Source: an uncultured Collinsella sp. (GTDB lineage Bacteria; Actinomycetota; Coriobacteriia; Coriobacteriales; Coriobacteriaceae). Taken from it: a stretch of 43,432 bases of DNA. Every line of letters starts with the position of its first letter. Within the stretch, counting starts at the first letter, position 1. The notes beneath the pieces are model-generated. The model saw nothing but the letters and a program-made list of their open reading frames with translations, was not told the DNA's origin and did no database searches. The translations under genes and the position numbers were made by a program. Shown here piece after piece: positions 1 through 7,606 of this stretch. Location of the stretch: the NCBI GenBank assembly GCA_902494605.1, contig CABUUG010000002.1, positions 1-43,432 on the forward strand, given 5' to 3'.

Positions 1-2
1 CG

Positions 3-191
3 GACATCGACTTCCTGTTCAGCGTCTACTCCGCCTCGCCGTCGCGCGAGGACGGAGGGCCGGAGTGGGGCGACAGGGCCGTGTGGGAGGACCTCCACCA
101 CAGGGACCCGTACCCGTTCAGGCTTGATAAATGGAAAGAAACGGATGATCTATCGGGACACCCATTTTGTCCTATAAGCCGCAGTTCTTAA
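3..191 (+). CDS. 3' end of an unidentified gene, cut by the window edge
   Basis: An open frame runs in from the left edge for 62 codons and stops with TAA at 189-191. The first 40 codons are rich in G/C at the third position and include several AGG arginine codons. The last 20 codons (from about 123) are much more A/T-rich. The peptide contains EDGGPEWGDRAVWEDLHH and I do not recognise a family. A hairpin with a T-tract follows 15 bases after the stop, which supports this being a true gene end. The composition break near the 3' end could mean the original C-terminus was replaced by recombination. Its closeness to a tRNA would fit a mobile-element boundary, but no integrase or att repeat is visible here. 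Confidence 0.5.
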   Translation, partial: DIDFLFSVYSASPSREDGGPEWGDRAVWEDLHHRDPYPFRLDKWKETDDLSGHPFCPISRSS

Positions 192-205
192 CCCTAAAAC
201 CAGAA

Positions 206-244
206 CAGGTCAGAAGCAAAATTAACTCCTGACCTGCGATTTTT
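206..244. terminator. Rho-independent terminator, probably bidirectional
   Basis: Perfect 8-bp stem CAGGTCAG (206-213) with CTGACCTG (229-236) and a 15-base loop. On the plus strand it is followed by a T-run (239-244), ending the partial gene. On the minus strand it lies just beyond the 3' end of the tRNA and is followed by a shorter T-rich stretch. Confidence 0.75.
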
Positions 245-245
245 C

Positions 246-321
246 TGGTGCCCCCGGGCGGATTCGAACCGTCGACACCCGCTTTAGGAGAGCGGTGCTC
301 TATCCCCTGAGCTACGGAGGC
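246..321 (-). tRNA. tRNA-Arg (anticodon CCU)
   Basis: Read on the minus strand, this gives a full cloverleaf. The acceptor stem is GCCTCCG/CGGGGGC with one G-T pair, the D-stem is GCTC/GAGC, the anticodon stem is CCGCT/AGCGG with loop CTCCTAA (anticodon CCU), the T-loop is TTCGAAT, and the CCA end is encoded. The second T-stem pair is an A-C mismatch (GACGG against CCGCC), which is unusual but isolated. This tRNA reads the AGG codon, which is used several times in the truncated gene beside it. Confidence in the identity is high. Confidence 0.95.
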
Positions 322-379
322 ATGTTATACTAGTGTAGCAGATTTACTGCATCGCCATACGTCGCATGACTAGACTTCG

Positions 380-448
380 AAGTTGCGGTGGAATAGTTCC
401 TCTCTGAAGCATCTAAAGCCGTATTTAGAAACTATTTCACCGCAACTT
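380..448. repeat. Palindromic repeat, AGTTGCGGTG family
   Basis: Inverted arms at 380-400 and 428-448 match at 19 of 21 positions. A smaller hairpin (CTAAA/TTTAG) sits in the loop. The arm start AGTTGCGGTG(A/G)AATAG is shared with the palindrome at 11100-11166. It lies between the tRNA and the end of manO, so it could also act as a terminator for the PTS operon, although there is no clear T-tract. Confidence 0.8.
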
Positions 449-456
449 ATGAGGAG

Positions 457-855
457 CTAGTTGCCTTTGTGGAAGAGGTTTTTGATGACGGAGGGGATGC
501 TCTTGGCGCCCTTGGCCGTCACATCGATAAAGTCGGGCGAACGCACGAGCTTATTCTCGTCGATGTACTTGCGGACCGCGCGAAGCGTCTCTTTGTCGTC
601 ACGCGTCGAAAACGTAAAGTGACCGTTGTCCTTGGTGAAGATGGCAAAACGCGTGATCTTCTTGGTGCCGCGCAAAACCTCGGCGGCAATATAGTCGACC
701 TCGTCCCACGGGATTTGAATATAATCCTCGGGATTGCGCTCGTTATAGTACTCAAACGCCTTATTGCCCACCATCACGTTACCGTGGCTGGTAAGCCCCA
801 TCAGGCAGGTTGCCGGCGTTGCCAGATCGACCGTGCTGTTCTGAGATTGCGCCAT
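457..855 (-). CDS. manO: ManO-like PTS operon protein (DUF956)
   Basis: A protein of 132 residues of the DUF956 family, found as the last gene of mannose-class PTS operons in Gram-positive bacteria. It is thought to act as a small regulator or accessory factor, and no catalytic motif is visible. The family-like part runs from the start (MAQSQNSTVDLATPATCLMG) through a hydrophobic and charged beta-rich core to a lysine-rich tail. I chose the ATG at 855, preceded by GAGG. An earlier in-frame start at 906 would lie inside the terminator hairpin at 875-919. It follows manZ by about 120 bases in the same direction. Identification rests on the sequence pattern plus the operon position. Confidence 0.82.
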   Translation of the reverse strand: MAQSQNSTVDLATPATCLMGLTSHGNVMVGNKAFEYYNERNPEDYIQIPWDEVDYIAAEVLRGTKKITRFAIFTKDNGHFTFSTRDDKETLRAVRKYIDENKLVRSPDFIDVTAKGAKSIPSVIKNLFHKGN

Positions 856-870
856 ACGCGCCTCGCCCTC

Positions 871-919
871 CAATAAAAACAATCGGACCGCATCCAGTGT
901 ACCCACCGGGTGCGGTCCG
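871..919 (-). terminator. Intra-operon terminator/attenuator between manZ and manO
   Basis: Read on the minus strand, a 9-bp perfect stem (CGGACCGCA at 884-892 with TGCGGTCCG at 911-919) is followed by a T-rich run at 875-881. It comes after the manZ stop and before manO, so it probably lowers manO expression relative to manXYZ. Downstream transcription would depend on read-through. Confidence 0.75.
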
Positions 920-975
920 TTTCAATGGCTCAAAAGCCCTTACCTAGCAACTCTCGGTCTTAAGCCGAAGCGTGC

Positions 976-1896
976 TTACATGAAGCCGCAGAAGCGACCG
1001 ATGATGCCGACGGCGAAGAGAGCCAGGATGATGACGATCGGGCTGACCTTCTTCTTGAGGAGCTTGCAGACCAGCAGGGTCAGGCACACGGCGGCAAGGC
1101 CGGGGATGAGCTGATCGAGGTTGGCCTGAAGCGTGGTGACCTTCATCTGATCAAGGGCGGTAGCACCGACGGAGTTGTACATCGTCAGCGCTTCCTTGAT
1201 ACCCTCGGAACCGGAGGGCAGGCTAGCCCAGTCGATAAAGGCGCCAGCAGACTGCTTGACCGTGGAGACGATCGGGGTGAAGGAAATGGACACCCAGCGC
1301 TCGACCAGGGCACCGATGATGAACATACCCAGGATGGAAGCGCCCTCGGTGACCTTGCCCATCAGACCACCGGAGAGGTCCTTGGCGATGGAGGAGCCGA
1401 CCTTGTAGCCAAACTCCTGCGTGTACCACAGGAAAGCGTAACGGATGATGTTCCACGCGAAGAAGAACAGCAGCGGACCGACGATGCTGCCGGACATGGC
1501 CAGGGAAGCGCCCAGAGCGCCCAGAATCGGGCGAAGGGTGAACCAGAAGACGGGGTCACCGACGCCGGCGAGCGGGCCCATCATACCGACCTTGACGCCC
1601 TGGATGGCGACATCATCGATCGGAGCACCGTTGGCGCGCTCCTCCTCGAGGGCGAGGGTAACGCCAATGACGGGGGCGGAAACATAGGGGTGGGTGTTAT
1701 AGAACTCCAGGTGGCGCTTAAGAGCGGCAATCTGGTCATCCTTGCTGGTGTAGAGCTTCTTGATCGCAGGGATCATTGCGAAGCACCAGCCGCCGTTCTG
1801 CATACGCTCGTAGTTCCACGAGCCCTGAAGGAACTGATGACGGAAGCAAACCTTCTTGCGGTCAGCCTTGGTGAGCTGAATCTTGTTCTCTGCCAT
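976..1896 (-). CDS. manZ: PTS mannose-family EIID
   Basis: The IID membrane subunit of a mannose-class phosphotransferase system, 306 residues. Together with IIC it forms the sugar channel and hands substrate to the IIB domain. The N-terminal part is hydrophilic and reads QFLQGSWNYERMQNGGWCFAM, typical of IID. The middle has the conserved glycine-rich MGPLAGVGDP segment, and the C-terminus ends in hydrophobic helices. I chose the ATG at 1896 rather than the upstream GTG at 1905, because GAGGGG lies only one or two bases before the GTG and about 10 bases before the ATG. It follows manY with a 16-base gap, so the two are cotranscribed. The exact sugar cannot be read from sequence; mannose, glucose, fructose and amino sugars are all possible. 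Confidence 0.95.
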   Translation of the reverse strand: MAENKIQLTKADRKKVCFRHQFLQGSWNYERMQNGGWCFAMIPAIKKLYTSKDDQIAALKRHLEFYNTHPYVSAPVIGVTLALEEERANGAPIDDVAIQGVKVGMMGPLAGVGDPVFWFTLRPILGALGASLAMSGSIVGPLLFFFAWNIIRYAFLWYTQEFGYKVGSSIAKDLSGGLMGKVTEGASILGMFIIGALVERWVSISFTPIVSTVKQSAGAFIDWASLPSGSEGIKEALTMYNSVGATALDQMKVTTLQANLDQLIPGLAAVCLTLLVCKLLKKKVSPIVIILALFAVGIIGRFCGFM

Positions 1897-1912
1897 ATGT
1901 ATCACTCCCCTC

Positions 1913-2731
1913 CTACTCGTAATCGTTCAGAATGTCGCCGAGCGGGTCGCCGGAGCCACCGCCCATGCCGCCACCCTGCTTGGCCAGATCCTTAAGGCCA
2001 AGGTAGATGAGGGCAAGGGAGATGCCAATGAGACCAAGGGCGATCAGCGTGAGCTGAGGGATGGCAGCAAGGACGAAGCCGAGGACGAAGAACGGCCAGG
2101 TCTCCTTGGTGGCCATCATGTTGATGACCATGGCGTAACCGACGGAAGCGACCATGCCGCCGCCGACAGCCATGCCGCCGGACAGCCAGTCGGGCATAGC
2201 GTTAAGCGCGTTGGTAACGGCCTCGGCCGGGATGACGCACAGAAGCACTGCCGGGATGGCGATACGAAGGCCCTGCATGAGGATGGCAGCATACTGCCAG
2301 CGCTCGATGCCGGAGAAGTCGCCCTTCTCGGCGCAACCGTCCATGGCGTGAGCGATAGCGGTAGCAATGGTACGGCAGATCATGGTCAGGAACAGACCAG
2401 CGACCGACAGCGGGACGGCGACGGCGATAGCGGTGGTAACGGCCTTGGCCGAATCGGTGGCGCCACCGTTGAGGGCGAGCACCATGATGATCGAAGAAGC
2501 GACCGAGGCCAGAGCGGCGTCAGGCGCGACAGCGGCGCCGACGTTAGCCCAGCCAAGGGCCATCATCTGGAGCGAACCGCCCAGGAGGATGCCCTCCTGA
2601 AGGTGACCGGTTACGAGACCGATAAGCGTGCATGCCACGAGCGGCTGATGGAACTGGAACTCATCCAGAATGCCTTCCATACCGGCAAGCAACGCGACAA
2701 TCGCAACAAGCAGAATAGTGATTGCAGACAT
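1913..2731 (-). CDS. manY: PTS mannose-family EIIC
   Basis: The IIC membrane subunit of the same transporter, 272 residues and strongly hydrophobic with about seven or eight membrane segments. The N-terminus contains FQFHQPLVACTLIGLVTGH and the region LGGSLQMMALGWANVGAAVAPD, both typical of this family. A strong GGAGG site lies just before the ATG at 2731. It sits 18 bases after manX and 16 before manZ, giving the standard order AB-C-D. It ends with a short Gly-rich tail that is not part of the membrane core. Confidence 0.95.
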   Translation of the reverse strand: MSAITILLVAIVALLAGMEGILDEFQFHQPLVACTLIGLVTGHLQEGILLGGSLQMMALGWANVGAAVAPDAALASVASSIIMVLALNGGATDSAKAVTTAIAVAVPLSVAGLFLTMICRTIATAIAHAMDGCAEKGDFSGIERWQYAAILMQGLRIAIPAVLLCVIPAEAVTNALNAMPDWLSGGMAVGGGMVASVGYAMVINMMATKETWPFFVLGFVLAAIPQLTLIALGLIGISLALIYLGLKDLAKQGGGMGGGSGDPLGDILNDYE

Positions 2732-2749
2732 GTATCGGACCCTCCTTTA

Positions 2750-3739
2750 CTATGCTTGAGCGGCCAGTTCGGCCTTAGCTTTCTTCAACATGGCGTCGAG
2801 ATCCTCGGAGGAATCCGAAGGAACCTTGCGGACCTCGAACTTGACGCCCTTGGCCTTGAGGGCCTCGAGAGTCTTGACGTCGTCATCGCCCATAGCGACG
2901 GCGTTGGTGACGACGACCTTGCCCTTGGAGTGAGCCATGGAACCGATGTTGACTTCCTTGATGTCGACGCCGGCCTCGATGGCCTTGAGCAGATCCTGCG
3001 GGTTCTCAAAGAGCAGCATGGCCTTGGTGTCACCAAAGCGCGTGTCCTTGACGACCTCGGCCATCTTCTTGATGGGCACGACGTTGGCATGGACTCCCGG
3101 AGGGGCAGCCTGCTCGATCATGGTCTTGCGGAGCTCGTCGTGAGCAACGCCGTCGGAAACCACGATGATGCGGTTGGGGTTGATCTGCTTGGTCCACGTG
3201 GTGGCCACCTGACCATGCAGCAGACGGGTGTCGATACGGACGTGGGCAATCTTGATGTGCCCGTCGCCGATGACCGTTCCCGGAGGGATGGCGCCTGCAG
3301 GAGCAGCGGCGGCCGCAGCCGGCTTCTTCTCCTCGGGCTCCAGAGACTCGGGCTTGACGCGCACACCAGCCTTAGCCTCAGTCACGAGATGTTTTGCGAT
3401 CGCATGTGCAGTGTTCTTTGCGTCAAAGCGCTGCGAATATGCCTCGATGAGCATAGGCAGGTTGACACCGGTGACGATAGCCCAGGAATCGTGGCCCTCG
3501 ATGAGCCCGCTGATCTGGTTGAACGGCGTGCCGCCCCACAGATCAACGAGGAAGAGCACCTGCTCCTGGTCCTCGAAGGAAGCGACTGCTTCCTCGACCT
3601 TGGCACGGAAGTCGTCGGGGCCCATGCTCGGCTCGAGCGAGACCACGGCAACAGACGGCTGATCGCCAAAGACCATCGAGCCCGTCTGCTTGATTCCAGC
3701 TGCCAAGTCCCCGTGGCTAGCAAGAACAATACTTACCAT
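2750..3739 (-). CDS. manX: PTS mannose-family EIIAB fusion
   Basis: The cytoplasmic phosphoryl-transfer subunit, with IIA and IIB domains fused, 329 residues. IIA (about 1-130) has the phosphorylated histidine in the motif LASHGDLAAG (His9). A flexible Ala/Pro/Glu-rich linker (about 135-160) joins it to IIB (about 165-329), whose histidine lies in RIDTRLLHGQV. Phosphate passes from HPr to IIA to IIB to the sugar. The start is the ATG at 3739, seven bases from AAGGAGG (3747-3753); the GTG at 3742 is too close. It is the first gene of the operon. Confidence 0.95.
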   Translation of the reverse strand: MVSIVLASHGDLAAGIKQTGSMVFGDQPSVAVVSLEPSMGPDDFRAKVEEAVASFEDQEQVLFLVDLWGGTPFNQISGLIEGHDSWAIVTGVNLPMLIEAYSQRFDAKNTAHAIAKHLVTEAKAGVRVKPESLEPEEKKPAAAAAAPAGAIPPGTVIGDGHIKIAHVRIDTRLLHGQVATTWTKQINPNRIIVVSDGVAHDELRKTMIEQAAPPGVHANVVPIKKMAEVVKDTRFGDTKAMLLFENPQDLLKAIEAGVDIKEVNIGSMAHSKGKVVVTNAVAMGDDDVKTLEALKAKGVKFEVRKVPSDSSEDLDAMLKKAKAELAAQA

Positions 3740-4115
3740 CACATAACCTCCTTTTTGTCTACGTATTCCCTACACGACATGAAAGGAGTATAGCTGTTTG
3801 GTTTGTGGAATTATAGCTAAATCCGCAAAAGGTTGGATTATTTGTTTAAACGTCTAGGTTTGTTACAAGTTGATTACGTTGCTGGTTTTTCACTCATTAC
3901 CCGCCAAGGCGCCGCTCATCAAGCCGCACATTTTACAGATACAAGCAGGCTGTTCATTAATATCGATTTTAGGCAAGTGCGAATGAGCTTGTACTGCCAC
4001 TATTTTGTTTAAACAGACATAACTTGACTATTAGCGTGACTTATGCTCTAGCGCAAGTAGTCATTGGGGACGTTCTTGTTTGACTAGTCGTTTAAGAACG
4101 TCCCCAACGACCAAG
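3740..4115. promoter_or_regulatory. manXYZO upstream region with probable promoter
   Basis: This 376-base gap holds no gene. On the minus strand a perfect TATAAT (3810-3815) lies about 70 bases before manX, but there is no good -35 box at the usual spacing, which suggests an activator. Two copies of TTTGTTTAAAC occur at 3841-3851 and 4004-4014, each centred on the palindrome GTTTAAAC. They are possible regulator sites (inference). I looked for a -24/-12 sigma-54 promoter, which controls some mannose PTS operons, and saw none. The palindrome at 4064-4107 fills the hypA side. Confidence 0.5.
4064..4107. repeat. Palindromic repeat with GGGGAC core
   Basis: Perfect 14-bp arms TTGGGGACGTTCTT (4064-4077) and its complement (4094-4107). 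The 16-base loop contains the palindrome GACTAGTC. It lies 9 bases beyond the hypA stop, so it may also serve as a terminator, but it has no T-tract. Confidence 0.85.
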
Positions 4116-4544
4116 TTAGGCGATGTGGAGGGGGTTGGCGGCATCGACGGCGTCGGGGGCGTCAGAAGGGCCGTCGGGGGCAGCGTCTGCCGGGTCCTCG
4201 TCGGGGGTCTCGATCTGCTTGATCATGACCTCCTGGCCCTGCAGCAGGTATGTTTCACCACTGCCGCAATGAGGGCAGGTCTTGCCGTGCTCGACTGTCG
4301 CGTAGTCGCGGCCGCACGCCTCGCAATGCGTCACGGCCTCGACAGGCTCCACAATAAGCTCCGCATCCTCGGTGATGGACTTTTTATCTGCCGCCCAGCG
4401 CCAAGCGTCGAGCAGCAAGTCGGGAACGACGCCCGAGACCTCGCCCAGCAGCAGCGTGACGCTCGAAACGCGACTCACGCCATTGGCGCGCGCCACGTTC
4501 TCAACATCGCGAATGATGTGATAAACGATTCCCAATTCGTGCAA
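4116..4544 (-). CDS. hypA: Hydrogenase nickel incorporation protein HypA
   Basis: A nickel metallochaperone for NiFe-hydrogenase maturation, 142 residues. It starts MHEL, as required for nickel binding by the N-terminal Met-His in this family. The zinc site is formed by CEACG and CPHCGSG (about residues 74-95). The family core ends near residue 115. The remaining Asp/Ala/Pro-rich tail is unusual, since most HypA proteins are about 115-120 residues. The start codon is TTG at 4544, with GAAAGG eight bases upstream; no ATG or GTG gives the MHE start. The other hyp genes lie 25 kb away on the other strand, so hypA is expressed separately here. Confidence 0.93.
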   Translation of the reverse strand: MHELGIVYHIIRDVENVARANGVSRVSSVTLLLGEVSGVVPDLLLDAWRWAADKKSITEDAELIVEPVEAVTHCEACGRDYATVEHGKTCPHCGSGETYLLQGQEVMIKQIETPDEDPADAAPDGPSDAPDAVDAANPLHIA

Positions 4545-4589
4545 GGTAGAAACCTTTCAACAACGGTTGATGCGATGCAAACTCAAAGC

Positions 4590-4625
4590 AAGGGGACGGC
4601 GAAATCTAGTCTGCGCCGTCCCCTT
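4590..4625. repeat. Palindromic repeat, AAGGGGACGGCG arms
   Basis: Perfect 12-bp inverted arms at 4590-4601 and 4614-4625 with a 12-base loop. It sits between the end of the oxidoreductase gene and the start of hypA, both minus strand. It may separate the two transcripts. No T-run follows, so a simple intrinsic terminator is doubtful. Confidence 0.8.
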
Positions 4626-4640
4626 ACCGGCCATGGTTAC

Positions 4641-7418
4641 CTATTTACGACCGAACTTGATTTTGATTGCGCGTTTCAAAGCGTACTTACCCAGACTGGG
4701 GAGCTTTTGCTCGTATTTGACCATCGTGGAGCACTCGGGGCGGTCGCGATCCAGATGGATGGCGTCGAACGCGCACTTGGTGGTGCACAGGCCGCAGCCG
4801 ATGCACTTGTTGGGGTCGATGATCGAGGCACCGCAACCCAAGCAGCGGGCGGTCTCGGCGCGCACCTGCTCTTCGGTAAAGGTCTCGACGTACTCGCTAA
4901 ACGGCGCGGCCTTCTCGCGCTCGCGGTCCACGTGGGCAACCTCGCGGCTCGCGTTGTCGTAGCTCTCGATCACGACATCGTCGCGGTCGAGCGCGGTGTA
5001 GCGGCGCTGGTTGCGGCCGATGGTGAGCGTGGAGCCCGGCTGCACAAAGCGATGGATGGACACGGCGGCCTCGTGGCCGGCGGCGATGGCATCGATGGCA
5101 AAGCTCGGACCGGTGTAGACGTCGCCTCCCACAAAGATGTCGGGCTCAGCGGTCTGATAGGTCTGGGGATCGGCAAGGGCACCCTGGCCGCGGCCAAGCT
5201 CCACCTTGGAGCCAGCCAGCAGGTCGCCCCACACAATGGACTGGCCAATCGACATGACGACGCGGTCGGCATCGACACGGCGCAGATCGTTCTCGTCGTA
5301 CTCGGGCGCAAAACGGCCCTCGTCGTCAAAGACACGCGTGCAGCGCTTGAAGGTGATACCGCACACACGGCCGGTCTCGTCCAGATGGACCTCCTTGGGA
5401 CCCCAGCCGCAGCTGATGTGCGCGCCGTCCTCGATGGCCTCGCGACGCTCCTCCTCGCTCGCGGGCATCTGGGCCTCGCTCTCCAGGCAGAACATCTCAA
5501 CATGCTCGGAGCCCAGACGGCAGGCGTTGCGGGCCACGTCGATAGCCACGTTGCCGCCGCCCACTACGATGGTGCGGCCGGGTAGCGCGTCGATCTTGCC
5601 GCTGTTGACCTCGCGCAAAAAGTCGACGGCCACGGTCACGTCCTCGGCATCCTCGCCCGGAATACCGGCGAGGCGGCCGCCCTGGCAGCCAATAGCCACG
5701 TAGAAGGCCTTAAAGCCCTGCTCGCGCAGCTCGTCGAGTGTCACATCGCGACCGACCTCCACGCCATAGCGGAACTCGGCGCCCATCAGGCGAATGACCT
5801 CGACCTCGGCCTCGATAACATCCTTCTGCAGCTTAAAGCTGGGAATGCCGTAGGTGAGCATGCCGCCCGGGCGCTCGTTCTTCTCGAATACGACGGGCTT
5901 GTAGCCCTTCTCAGCCAGATAGAAGGCGCAGGACAGACCGGCCGGGCCGGCACCGATGATGGCGATCTTCTGGTCGAAGCCGCCGGCACGCGTCGGGGTC
6001 ACCACGGGCGGGACATAGCGGGTCGCGGCGTCCAGATCGCGCTGGGCGATAAACTTCTTGACCTCGTCGATAGCCACGGCCTCGTCCACGCGACCGCGGG
6101 TGCAGGCATCCTCGCAGCGGCGATTGCACACGCGGCCGCAGATAGCGGGCAGCGGGTTCTCGCGCTTGATGAGCGCCAGCGCCTCGTCATAGCGACCCTG
6201 CGCCGCGAGCTTTAAGTAGCCCTGAACGGCGACATGCGCGGGGCAGGCCGTCTTGCAGGGCGCGGTGCCGGACTCGTGCGTCTCGATACGGTTGTCGTTG
6301 CGGTAGTTGGGCGACCACTTGGTGTGATCCCACTTGGTGGCATCGGGCAGCTCCTGGCGCGGATATTCGGGTACCTGTCCGCCGGCCTTTTTGCTGCAGA
6401 GCTTCTGGCCCAGCTTAGCGGCACCGGCCGGACACACCTCAACGCAGCGACCGCAGGCCACGCACTTGTCCTTTTCGACCTTGGCGACATAGGCCGAGCG
6501 CGACAGGTTGGGCGTGTTGAACAGCTGCGAGGTGCGCAGGGCGTAGCACACGTTGACGTTGCAGTTGCAGATGGCGAAGATCTTGTTCTCGCCGTCGATG
6601 TTGGTGATCTGGTGCACAAAGCCGTTGTCCTCGGCCTGGCGCAGGATGTCGTAAACCTCGTCGCGGGTCACGTAATGGCCACGATCGGTCTCGACCACGT
6701 AGTCGGCCATATCGCCCACGGCGATGCACCAATCGGCCGGGTCGTCGGCGCAGCCCTCACCCATCACGCGACGGCTCGCGCGGCAGCTGCAGGTACTGGC
6801 GGCATACTTGCCCTCGTATTTGTCGAGCCAGTGCTCGATATGCTCAATAGGCACCGAGGTGCTCGCGGCGTCAATGGCCTTCTCGACCGGAATGACGTGC
6901 ATGCCGATACCGGCGCCTCCGGGCGGCACCATCGGCGTGGCCTTGGACAGCGGGCCCTTGGATGCCTGTTCAAAGAACTTGGCGTAGACCGGGTGCTCCT
7001 CGAGCTGGCCCACGCGCATGTTGAGGAACTCGGCGGAACCCGGCACCAGCATGGGCAGGACCCACTGCTTGGCGCGCTCGGGATTTTCCCAGTTGTACTC
7101 GAGCAGACCCGTGTAGCTCATGTCGTCGAGCATCTTCTCGATATCGGCCTCGGGCATGCCGGTGAGCTTGACCATCTCGGACAGCGTGTAGGGACGGCGC
7201 ATCTTCATCTTGCAGAGCACTTCGGCCTGCTCGTCGGTCGCGGCCTCGGCAAACGACCAGTACTCGTAGCCCAGCAGCTCGTCGCGATGCAGCAGACGGT
7301 TGGTGCAGTGCTCACACAGCTTGACGATGGCCTCGCGCGGATGCTCCGGCAGCGGCGGCACGAACTCCGAACCGATATCGGGCTCGGTGTAGCTAATTCC
7401 CGGTCCGTTGAGAATCAT
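4641..7418 (-). CDS. GltD-like NAD(P)H/FAD oxidoreductase with several Fe-S clusters
   Basis: A cytoplasmic redox protein of 925 residues. In order it has: an N-terminal region with CEHC near 35 and a possible winged-helix segment (about 68-110); a Cys-rich block (about 209-295: CSC, then GC, then CNCNVNVC); a ferredoxin motif CVACGRCVEVCPAG (about 319-332); the DPYD/GltD-type Cys domain (CKTACPAH near 388, then CGRVCNRRCEDAC near 427-439); an FAD site GAGPAGLSCAFYLAEKG (about 489-505); a second dinucleotide site VVGGGNVAIDVARN; and a C-terminal ferredoxin motif CIGCGLCTTKCAFDAI. It should pass electrons between NAD(P)H, FAD and Fe-S centres. The true substrate is unknown. I chose the ATG at 7418, six bases from GAAGGG. 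It is divergent from a TetR gene, with shared palindromic operators. Confidence 0.85.
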   Translation of the reverse strand: MILNGPGISYTEPDIGSEFVPPLPEHPREAIVKLCEHCTNRLLHRDELLGYEYWSFAEAATDEQAEVLCKMKMRRPYTLSEMVKLTGMPEADIEKMLDDMSYTGLLEYNWENPERAKQWVLPMLVPGSAEFLNMRVGQLEEHPVYAKFFEQASKGPLSKATPMVPPGGAGIGMHVIPVEKAIDAASTSVPIEHIEHWLDKYEGKYAASTCSCRASRRVMGEGCADDPADWCIAVGDMADYVVETDRGHYVTRDEVYDILRQAEDNGFVHQITNIDGENKIFAICNCNVNVCYALRTSQLFNTPNLSRSAYVAKVEKDKCVACGRCVEVCPAGAAKLGQKLCSKKAGGQVPEYPRQELPDATKWDHTKWSPNYRNDNRIETHESGTAPCKTACPAHVAVQGYLKLAAQGRYDEALALIKRENPLPAICGRVCNRRCEDACTRGRVDEAVAIDEVKKFIAQRDLDAATRYVPPVVTPTRAGGFDQKIAIIGAGPAGLSCAFYLAEKGYKPVVFEKNERPGGMLTYGIPSFKLQKDVIEAEVEVIRLMGAEFRYGVEVGRDVTLDELREQGFKAFYVAIGCQGGRLAGIPGEDAEDVTVAVDFLREVNSGKIDALPGRTIVVGGGNVAIDVARNACRLGSEHVEMFCLESEAQMPASEEERREAIEDGAHISCGWGPKEVHLDETGRVCGITFKRCTRVFDDEGRFAPEYDENDLRRVDADRVVMSIGQSIVWGDLLAGSKVELGRGQGALADPQTYQTAEPDIFVGGDVYTGPSFAIDAIAAGHEAAVSIHRFVQPGSTLTIGRNQRRYTALDRDDVVIESYDNASREVAHVDREREKAAPFSEYVETFTEEQVRAETARCLGCGASIIDPNKCIGCGLCTTKCAFDAIHLDRDRPECSTMVKYEQKLPSLGKYALKRAIKIKFGRK

Positions 7419-7606
7419 GGTTGTCCCTTCTCTTGCCACAGCCCGGCGAGACCGCAGCACCCCTCTTTTTTGCAGGCCGGGCATGCCCCCATGCCGTTCA
7501 CCCGCCATTGTTGACATTGTGTCAAAAATAGTATTGACGAACCGTCAACAATATTCAAGACTGTTAGGCGAACGGTCAGGCAAAAGAGGATGAAAGGCGG
7601 CAAAAC
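7419..7606. promoter_or_regulatory. Divergent control region with two TetR-type operators
   Basis: Two 15-bp palindromes with the same pattern, TTGACATTGTGTCAA (7511-7525) and TTGACGAACCGTCAA (7534-7548), have centres 23 bp apart, about two helical turns. Their TTGACA/TTGACG halves also look like -35 boxes, so a bound repressor would block both directions. A third, weaker half-like site lies at about 7562-7580. That the TetR encoded next door binds here is an inference from position and symmetry. Confidence 0.7.

Noticed and set aside
246..321. tRNA as att site with a nearby integrated element
   Set aside because: No duplicate of the tRNA end, no integrase and no phage gene in view. Kept only as a low-interest note.
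1883..3793. Long plus-strand frame of 636 codons across the PTS genes
   Set aside because: It lies antisense to manX and manY, whose domains are unmistakable. The protein is His/Asp/Arg-rich without family motifs, as expected for the reverse reading of GC-rich genes.
3740..4115. Sigma-54 promoter for the mannose PTS
   Set aside because: No TGGCAC-N5-TTGC pattern found on the minus strand. A TATAAT box is present instead.
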